Source: an uncultured Bacteroidota bacterium
GTDB lineage: Bacteria > Bacteroidota > Bacteroidia > Chitinophagales > Chitinophagaceae
NCBI GenBank assembly: GCA_903887415.1
Contig: CAISPO010000012.1
Location: forward strand, 107,357 to 171,356
Length of the DNA: 64,000 nucleotides
Direction of reading: 5' to 3'
Position numbers and translations under genes: made by a program. Each line of letters begins with the position of its first letter. Within the stretch, counting starts at the first letter, position 1. Below the pieces are notes generated by a model. The model ran no database searches. It saw only the letters and a program-made list of their open reading frames with translations, and was not told the DNA's origin. Of the stretch, positions 58,827-64,000 are shown one piece after another.

Positions 58827-60137
58827 TTATTTGTTGAATATTCTTGTTCCGGTAGTGAAATTGAGTTGTTCCAACTGGCTTACCCTGTTGAAACGGAGAT
58901 TATTAAGCTGCACAACGTTCTGCTTGTAGGAATCATAAAAATCGGTGAACTCCAGCAGGCTGATGTTATGCGACTGGAAGTTTCTGGTCACTTCACCTAT
59001 CAGATAAGTGATATTCCCGGCAAACTTCGGGTCGAATGAATTTAGTAGTTTTTCGGCCCGTACCGCTCCTATGTATGAGTTGGTGATCTGGCTCTCCACA
59101 GCATCCTGCGCACTTTCCAACTGCACCTGGCTCGATTGTATGCCAAGTTTCGCTTGCTTTATATTACCTTGGTTACGGTTGAAAAAAGGTAACGGGAAAT
59201 CAACGCCAATGCTGTTGTAATTATTCACATAGCTGCCCAGCCGGTCATAGCCCAGGTCTATGTTTATATCCGGTACTGCCAGCGCCTTCTGCAAAGCGAG
59301 GTTTTGCTGGTTGAAAGTTACCGTGGTCCTGGCAATTTTCAGGTCCGCCCGGTTCTGATAAGCGCTGTCCACCAGAGACTGTAATGATATATCTGTAACT
59401 GCTTGCTGCTTATCTTCTGCCCCCGCATATTCGGGCACTATATAGATCGTTGCCTTAGCGCGCAGCAATAGTTTCAGCTCGCTCTCCACATCATCTATGT
59501 TATTTTGCAGCGTTGCCAGTTCTGCCTGGAGGGTATATTGCTGCGACTGTATGCGTACCAGGTCTATTTCCGAAACGTTGCCTTTCTTCAGTTGCTCAGC
59601 ATATGCCGTATTAGTTGTTTGCAATGAGTTGATCTCAATATCATATACCTTTTGCGTCTCCCGCAAATAATAAATATTGAAAAAATCATTGCGCAGGGTG
59701 TACTCGAGGGTTCGCAAAAGATCGGCAAACTGGTATTCTGTCAGGGCAACACCGGTCTTTGCCAACTGGATATTTTTATTGCGCTTGCCTGCTGTCTTTA
59801 TGAGCTGGCTCAGTTGCATGGCCACCTCACCGTTTCCGTTACTATAGTCAAAAAACCTGCTTGACGTGGGGTTATAAAATCCGCTGCTCACACTAAACTG
59901 CGGATTGTCAAACAGCTTCGCTGTAATAATGGAAGCGCGCGCACTGTCTATACTATACTTCTGCGCCAGCAGTTGCAGGTTATTGTCCAGGAACATTTTT
60001 TCAGCCTGTCTTAGGTTCACGCGAAGCGAATCCGGCGGCGGCAGCGGTTTATGTTCCTGTGCAAGTGTTATGTTTGTTTGCAAAAAACAGATGCAGCATA
60101 GGGTGCATATATTTTTTGCAAGCCTTGAGTTAAGCAT
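58827..60137 (-). CDS. TolC-like outer-membrane efflux protein (CusC/CzcC-like)
   Basis: 436 aa from the ATG at 60137, with a signal peptide to about LAQ. Outer membrane factor pattern: PDSLRVNLRQAEKMFLDNNLQLLAQKYSIDSARA, FSVSSGFYNPTSSRFFDYSNGNGEVAMQLSQLIKTAGKRNKNIQLAKTGV and GSYVNNYNSIGVDFPLPFFNRNQGNIKQAKLGIQSSQVQLESAQDAVESQI. Forms the exit duct of the pump. Preceded by a small hypothetical gene 61 nt upstream. Confidence 0.93.
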   Translation of the reverse strand: MLNSRLAKNICTLCCICFLQTNITLAQEHKPLPPPDSLRVNLRQAEKMFLDNNLQLLAQKYSIDSARASIITAKLFDNPQFSVSSGFYNPTSSRFFDYSNGNGEVAMQLSQLIKTAGKRNKNIQLAKTGVALTEYQFADLLRTLEYTLRNDFFNIYYLRETQKVYDIEINSLQTTNTAYAEQLKKGNVSEIDLVRIQSQQYTLQAELATLQNNIDDVESELKLLLRAKATIYIVPEYAGAEDKQQAVTDISLQSLVDSAYQNRADLKIARTTVTFNQQNLALQKALAVPDINIDLGYDRLGSYVNNYNSIGVDFPLPFFNRNQGNIKQAKLGIQSSQVQLESAQDAVESQITNSYIGAVRAEKLLNSFDPKFAGNITYLIGEVTRNFQSHNISLLEFTDFYDSYKQNVVQLNNLRFNRVSQLEQLNFTTGTRIFNK

Positions 60138-60198
60138 GCAGATCGTTTTAAGAAATTTAGATAATAATTCCGGGAAAGTCGCTTGCCGCGGCAGCATA

Positions 60199-60576
60199 TC
60201 AGCAAACCTTGGGAGGAGGCGGGTTTATTTCCTCGTAAAAGAGATGGGCGTAATTTTCCCTGATTGGAAAAGCATAAACGATACTAACGCGCGGATGAAA
60301 ACGGTAAACATCTTTGCATGATAAAACTACTTCATAAGAAATAAACTTCGGCACACTCGATTTGCGGGTAGGATTATTCTGTGATGAAGAAAATACCTGG
60401 CCAGCAGCAGTATTATTGTCAGCAGTTCTGGTCGCTTTTGAGAATGCGGGAAGGCATGATGGATCAGGGTTAAAATGCATCTGCGACAAGCTGTCTGGCT
60501 GATCACTTAAAAAGTAACCGCACAAAATGGCTATGATGCCCATGATCTGGACTATATATATAGGTGTCTTCCGCAT
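60199..60576 (-). CDS. small exported hypothetical, first gene of the efflux operon
   Basis: 125 aa. An N-terminal hydrophobic segment (about 7-23) suggests export or anchoring; the rest is Ser/Asn-rich, then a conserved-looking C-terminal part SVPKFISYEVVLSCKDVYRFHPRVSIVYAFPIRENYAHLFYEEINPPPPKVC. Small proteins with an aromatic, Pro-rich end precede metal efflux genes in other Bacteroidota; whether this one is related is inference. It may be a periplasmic accessory of the pump. A TAATATTG box (one base off the consensus) is 15 nt upstream. Confidence 0.65.
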   Translation of the reverse strand: MRKTPIYIVQIMGIIAILCGYFLSDQPDSLSQMHFNPDPSCLPAFSKATRTADNNTAAGQVFSSSQNNPTRKSSVPKFISYEVVLSCKDVYRFHPRVSIVYAFPIRENYAHLFYEEINPPPPKVC

Positions 60577-60591
60577 TTCTTAAACAGGGTG

Positions 60592-60599
60592 CAATATTA
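60592..60599 (-). promoter_or_regulatory. possible promoter of the metal efflux operon
   Basis: Reverse strand TAATATTG, seven of eight positions of TAnnTTTG, 15 nt before the ATG at 60576. The 241 bp gap up to the next gene shows no clear direct repeat for a CusR/CzcR-type regulator by eye. Confidence 0.3.
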
Positions 60600-60795
60600 G
60601 TGATAGAAAAAATAAAATTCTGTTAATCCTTGGCCTGCCTGCGAAATCTTTCTGTTACTAAACACCAAAGTTCTTATAAAAACATTGCCAATAAAAATAA
60701 TACAGGTTAATTACCGTTAAAGCGCGGTAAATTTAGCAAACGATGAAGGTGGGATAAAAAGCATACTTTGATATGGAGTAAAAGGCAAAAACACA

Positions 60796-60803
60796 TAAAT
60801 TTG
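60796..60803 (+). promoter_or_regulatory. -7 promoter box of the RelE/ParE-like pair
   Basis: TAAATTTG matches TAnnTTTG, 14 nt before the antitoxin ATG. Confidence 0.45.
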
Positions 60804-60817
60804 TAAAAAGTGATCGT

Positions 60818-61060
60818 ATGAATTCTGTAGCAACAAAGGAAATGCGCAAAGAGGTAAAACGATATGTTGACAAAGCAGATGATAAAATGGTGAAAATGCT
60901 TTACGCAATGATAGAAGTGGAGCAGGAAGACGATTGGTGGGATCATCTGCCCAAAAAAGTACAGGCCGAAATTGATGAAGCCATTGCCGAACTGGATAAT
61001 GGTAAAGGTATGTCACACGAAACAGTTATGAAAAAGTACAGCAAATGGTTCACAAGATAG
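60818..61060 (+). CDS. antitoxin of the RelE/ParE-like pair
   Basis: 80 aa, mostly helical: KEMRKEVKRYVDKADDKMVKMLYAMIEVEQEDDWWDHLPKKVQAEIDEAIAELDNGKGMSHETVMKKY. The last part matches the YefM/RelB-like short antitoxins of Bacteroidota (AI-x-ELDNGKGMSHEEVM). It comes first and overlaps the toxin gene by 16 nt, the usual arrangement. Autorepression by the pair is expected. Confidence 0.82.
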   Translation: MNSVATKEMRKEVKRYVDKADDKMVKMLYAMIEVEQEDDWWDHLPKKVQAEIDEAIAELDNGKGMSHETVMKKYSKWFTR

Positions 61061-61338
61061 TATGGTCTGCCTTGGCTGTAAAAACTTATGTGAACAATAT
61101 AGAATACCTCGAAAAAGAGTGGTCTGAAAAAGAAATACTCAACTTTATCATGGCCGTAAAGCGTAAGTTGGTATCTATTTCCATGCAGCCTCGCATAGGC
61201 GCAACTACTAATAAAAGAGCCAATATCCGCAAAGCAATAATAAACAAACGCATATTGCTGATATACAGGCACAAACCTCAAAAAAAGGAAATAGAATTAA
61301 TTCGCTTTTTCAATACGTATCAATATCCGGCCTATTAA
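61045..61338 (+). CDS. RelE/ParE-family toxin
   Basis: 97 aa. HKIVWSALAVKTYVNNIEYLEKEWSEKEILNFIMAVKRKLVSISMQPRIG and KRILLIYRHKPQKKEIELIRFFNTYQYPAY follow the RelE/ParE fold pattern, with the C-terminal I-x-L-I-R-F-F-N-T strand. ParE members poison gyrase, RelE members cut mRNA; the subgroup cannot be fixed by eye, but the N-terminal W-S-x-x-A-x-x-x-Y-x-x-x-I-x-Y-L points to ParE-like. Directly precedes the Nif3-like gene by 17 nt. Confidence 0.82.
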   Translation: MVHKIVWSALAVKTYVNNIEYLEKEWSEKEILNFIMAVKRKLVSISMQPRIGATTNKRANIRKAIINKRILLIYRHKPQKKEIELIRFFNTYQYPAY

Positions 61339-61355
61339 ATCAGGGCCTTTCAATT

Positions 61356-62456
61356 ATGCTCGTAAAAGATATCATAGCCGCCATAGAAGCGGCAGCCCCT
61401 ACACAGTACCAGGAAAGCTATGATAATACCGGCCTGCAGGTAGGCAACCCTGATGCGGAGATAACCGGCGTGCTTATCTCGCTGGATGTTACAGAAGCCG
61501 TGCTGGATGAGGCTCTGCAACGGGGCTGCAATATGCTGGTATGCCACCACCCGGTTATCTTTTCTGGCCTGAAACGGCTGGCAGGCCGCACTTATGTAGA
61601 ACGTATCATACACAAGGCAATAAAGAACGATATAACCATATATGCCGCCCATACCAACCTGGATAATATGCTGGCCGGGGTAAATGCCAAAATAGCTGAA
61701 AAACTGGGCCTCACCAACACCTCTATCCTGGAAGCCAAAAGCGACACCCTAAGTAAACTGTACACCTATGCCCCGCCGGATATAGCCGATAAAGTACGCG
61801 ATGCCCTATTTGCAGCGGGCGCTGGCCAGATAGGCAATTACACAGAAAGCAGCTTTAATACCCGCGGCACAGGCTCCTTCCGGCCGGGAGAAAGCACAAA
61901 TCCCGCTATTGGCAAGGCTGGCGGTAAACGGGAGCTAGTGGAAGAAGTGAAGATAGAAGTGCTCGTGGAAAAGCATAATGAAGGCCGGGTGCTCCGGGCC
62001 CTGTTCGACAACCATATATACGAAGAAGTGGCGTATGAGCTGATACCCCTGAGCAATGCCAACCAGCAGATAGGAGCAGGCATGGTGGGCCTGCTGCCTC
62101 AGCCCATGGAAGAAATGGATTTCCTCGCTTTCGTGAAGAAACAAATGAAAACAGATTGCATACGACATACTGCTTTACGAGGCAAAAAGATCGAAAAGGT
62201 GGCGCTCTGTGGTGGGTCGGGGAGCTTCTTGCTGGCTCATGCCATGCGACGCGGTGCAGATATTTTCATCACCGGCGACTACAAATACCACCAGTTCTTT
62301 GATGCAGATGGAAAAATCTTAATAGCAGACATTGGCCATTATGAAAGTGAACAATTTACCTCAGAAATATTTGAGACTGTTCTTAAGAGAAAATTTCCTA
62401 CATTTGCAATCCTTTTATCAAATATAAATACCAATCCTGTAAAATATTTTTACTAA
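61356..62456 (+). CDS. Nif3-like dinuclear metal centre protein
   Basis: 366 aa. NIF3/DUF34 family with CHHPVIFSGLKRLAG and the C-terminal SFLLAHAMRRGADIFITGDYKYHQFFDADGKILIADIGHYESEQ, which carry the His/Asp/Glu ligands of the dinuclear metal site. A middle domain of ~130 residues (YNI1-like, about 130-240) is inserted as in other Bacteroidota. Forms hexameric toroids in known structures; the biochemical role is not settled. The stop overlaps the next start codon by one base, so it is co-translated with the zinc-ribbon protein. Confidence 0.9.
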   Translation: MLVKDIIAAIEAAAPTQYQESYDNTGLQVGNPDAEITGVLISLDVTEAVLDEALQRGCNMLVCHHPVIFSGLKRLAGRTYVERIIHKAIKNDITIYAAHTNLDNMLAGVNAKIAEKLGLTNTSILEAKSDTLSKLYTYAPPDIADKVRDALFAAGAGQIGNYTESSFNTRGTGSFRPGESTNPAIGKAGGKRELVEEVKIEVLVEKHNEGRVLRALFDNHIYEEVAYELIPLSNANQQIGAGMVGLLPQPMEEMDFLAFVKKQMKTDCIRHTALRGKKIEKVALCGGSGSFLLAHAMRRGADIFITGDYKYHQFFDADGKILIADIGHYESEQFTSEIFETVLKRKFPTFAILLSNINTNPVKYFY

Positions 62457-63214
62457 TGGCTACTGTAAAAGACTTTTCTGTTGAAGAAAAATTGACCGCT
62501 GTCCTCGCGCTGCAAAAGATCGATTCCAAGATAGATGAGATCCGGACTATGAAGGGCGAGCTGCCGATGGAAGTGAAAGACCTGGAAGATGAGATCGAAG
62601 GGCTGCAGACACGCATCAACAACATAGATGCAGAAATAAACAGCATTAATACCTTCATTGACACTAAGACCACTGCCAAGAAAGACGCCCAGGCGCTGAT
62701 CAAGAAATATGAGAAGCAGCAGGACAATGTAAAGAACAACCGCGAGTTTGAGGCGATCAACAAGGAGATGGAGATGCAGGAACTGGAGGTGAAGCTGAAC
62801 GAGAAGCATGTGAAAGACGCTACTTATGAGCAGAAAGACCGCATGAATGCCCGCCTAAAAACTGAAGAAAAAATAAACGATGTTGAAGCCGCTCTGAAAA
62901 TCAAGCGCAAGGAACTGGAAAAGATAACTGCGGATACCGAGAAAGAAGAGAAAATACTTTCTGCAAAATCGGAAGAAGCAAAAGAGAAAGTGGACCCACG
63001 CTTGCTTTCCGCATATGACCGCATACGTGCCAGCTACCGCAACGGCCTCGCCGTAGTGCCTATCGTTCGCGATAGCTGCGGTGGCTGCTTCAATGTAATC
63101 CCCCCACAGCGCCAGAGCGAAATACGCCAGCACAAGAAGATCATCGTTTGTGAGCATTGCGGCCGCATATTGGTGGACAGCGATATGAATGACAAAGTGA
63201 ACGCTGCGAAGTAA
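62456..63214 (+). CDS. coiled-coil C4 zinc-ribbon protein
   Basis: 252 aa. A long N-terminal coiled coil (about 5-185, rich in Glu/Lys) is followed by a C4 zinc ribbon with CGGC and CEHC pairs (DSCGGCFNVIPPQRQSEIRQHKKIIVCEHCGRILV). This is the family formerly called DUF164/CT398-like, often next to nif3 in Bacteroidota and Chlamydiae. Probably cytoplasmic; protein or nucleic-acid binding suspected, function unknown. Followed by a terminator. Confidence 0.9.
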   Translation: MATVKDFSVEEKLTAVLALQKIDSKIDEIRTMKGELPMEVKDLEDEIEGLQTRINNIDAEINSINTFIDTKTTAKKDAQALIKKYEKQQDNVKNNREFEAINKEMEMQELEVKLNEKHVKDATYEQKDRMNARLKTEEKINDVEAALKIKRKELEKITADTEKEEKILSAKSEEAKEKVDPRLLSAYDRIRASYRNGLAVVPIVRDSCGGCFNVIPPQRQSEIRQHKKIIVCEHCGRILVDSDMNDKVNAAK

Positions 63215-63241
63215 GAACAATCAATACAAATTATATAAAAA

Positions 63242-63264
63242 GGAGCTTTCGGGCTCCTTTTTTC
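63242..63264 (+). terminator. intrinsic terminator of the nif3-zinc ribbon operon
   Basis: GGAGC and GCTCC pair around a short loop (TTTCGG), with As before and a run of T after. It lies 27 nt after the stop of the zinc-ribbon gene. Confidence 0.8.
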
Positions 63265-63287
63265 TTGCCGAAAACTTCCGGTTTTCC

Positions 63288-63306
63288 CTGCCTACCGGCA
63301 GGCAGG
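63288..63306. repeat. CCTGCC-CCGGCAGG short palindrome
   Basis: CCTGCCTACCGGCAGGCAGG, a GC-rich inverted repeat just after the terminator; resembles short palindromic units often found once per intergenic space. Only this copy was noticed here. Confidence 0.4.
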
Positions 63307-63490
63307 TTCCGTTTTTTTGCAAAGGCATTGCACCAGGCCAATGTTCCAGGCAAAAAAAAGTGCGCCGAAGCACACTCATTATATTGCAGTTATTATTGTA
63401 TAAAAACAGAGGGTGGCAACATTACAATGCAACAGCACGGCAGCGGTGCTGCTATAAATTGCCATCTCCTCTAAAAGGAAATCTCCTTTA

Positions 63491-63748
63491 TCAGATGTCC
63501 AGTTTACGGTGATGCGGCATAACATGATGCACAGCACTATGGCCCATGGATGCAGCCCTGATAGCGGAGTTATTATGGTGATGCGGCTGATTCGCATCAA
63601 GTCCTGCCGCTTCTGTGCTCTCAGTGGCTTGCTCGCTGCTCGCTTCCGTCATTTCGGTTGTTTCGCTCGTCATAGTATCCTCCACATTGCTGGTTGGTCC
63701 GGAAGCTGTGCTGTCCATAGACATTTCATTCTGAGTATTTGTGTCCAT
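63491..63748 (-). CDS. small low-complexity hypothetical protein
   Basis: 85 aa. Ser/Thr/Glu-rich N-terminal half (DTNTQNEMSMDSTASGP, TMTSETTEMTEASSEQATESTEA) followed by a His-rich end (QPHHHNNSAIRAASMGHSAVHHVMPHHRKL) with eight His, which could bind metal. No signal peptide and no known family. The frame is short and the composition odd, so it may be a spurious reading. Confidence 0.45.
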   Translation of the reverse strand: MDTNTQNEMSMDSTASGPTSNVEDTMTSETTEMTEASSEQATESTEAAGLDANQPHHHNNSAIRAASMGHSAVHHVMPHHRKLDI

Positions 63749-63903
63749 ATGCTCTTTTTATTAGGTAAGCGATAATTTCAATTAATAAAGATAATAAAAA
63801 AAATGAGATTGAGCATTTTTACAGCCAAGAAGTAGTTATTATAATATGTGTAGCGTTACATAAAAATAATTAAAATATTTATATTTTTATGTGAAATGAT
63901 TGC

Positions 63904-64000
63904 ATGAACATACGGAACTTTTTCAAAAAGGGCAAAATATCTTTGGGAAAGCCTGATTTTACTGGAACAAGGTTGAGTTTTTCCAGAAAATATCTTTTTG
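63904..64000 (+). CDS. possible gene start at window edge, partial
   Basis: An ATG at 63904 opens a frame that stays open to the last base (32 codons: MNIRNFFKKGKISLGKPDFT and on). Basic, with no hydrophobic segment. It may be the 5' end of a protein gene, but it is too short to tell, and only the AT-rich upstream region suggests a promoter. Confidence 0.35.
   Translation, partial: MNIRNFFKKGKISLGKPDFTGTRLSFSRKYLF

Noticed and set aside
60707..61016. Two open frames on the reverse strand over the antitoxin gene at 60818
   Set aside because: They have unusual composition and no motif, while the forward frame fits a toxin-antitoxin pair with a promoter box and overlapping genes.
1..64000. tRNA, rRNA, insertion sequence or prophage genes
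   Set aside because: None was recognised on either strand by motif reading; a tRNA scan and an IS search would settle it.

Overview
The window looks like chromosomal DNA of a Bacteroidota bacterium, probably Chitinophagales (Chitinophagaceae-like). The evidence is a gliding motility gene (gldC), type IX secretion (T9SS) C-terminal sorting domains, many small lipoproteins, DUF4397 and DUF4290 proteins, a TonB-dependent receptor, a kynurenine monooxygenase, and repeated matches to the Bacteroidota sigma-A -7 box TAnnTTTG a few to about 50 nt before start codons. No rRNA, tRNA, CRISPR array, IS element or prophage was recognised.

Layout. 1-5.4 kb: a partial DUF4337 gene, two paralogous EGF-like lipoproteins, a small lipoprotein with a clear terminator, a MazF-type toxin-antitoxin pair, and two T9SS cargo genes (an NHL beta-propeller, and a Big2/Ig-like protein whose sorting domain is cut off by a frameshift). 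A third, orphan sorting-domain tail lies right behind the mazF stop. 5.5-19.5 kb: lutB-like iron-sulfur protein, polysaccharide deacetylase-like protein, NAD(P)-binding protein, L,D-transpeptidase, S41 protease, pabA/trpG, cvpA, yqeY, gldC, an RluA-type pseudouridine synthase with ybeY, and kmo-recJ. 19.6-23.3 kb: a PepSY-like / YncE-like propeller / TonB receptor operon. 23.3-34.1 kb: truncated cupin, TerB-like protein, alanine dehydrogenase, rpoN, mfd, a RelB-YafQ-like pair, feoB. 34.2-40.2 kb: a third EGF lipoprotein, biotin operon bioB-F-D-A, and an SRPBCC-ArsR-SRPBCC operon with two palindromic operators around its promoter. 40.3-49.1 kb: two DUF4397 lipoproteins, DUF4290, murA (Asp in place of the catalytic Cys), folD-queE-uppP and exported proteins. 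49.1-60.6 kb: a heavy-metal efflux locus, small protein - TolC-like - adaptor - RND pump - response regulator - histidine kinase - second RND pump. 60.8-64 kb: a RelE/ParE-like toxin-antitoxin pair, Nif3-like protein, zinc-ribbon protein, and a possible gene start at the edge.

The most notable items are the duplicated RND pump flanking its two-component system, the ArsR operator-promoter, the T9SS sorting-domain debris around the first toxin-antitoxin pair, the MurA Cys-to-Asp change, promoter boxes almost touching the start codons of mfd, feoB and folD, and short palindromic or ATTCC-rich intergenic repeats, some of which encode the last codons of genes. No clearly new multi-gene system was seen; the candidates are given below with their limits. 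All functional assignments rest on motif and family recognition by eye.
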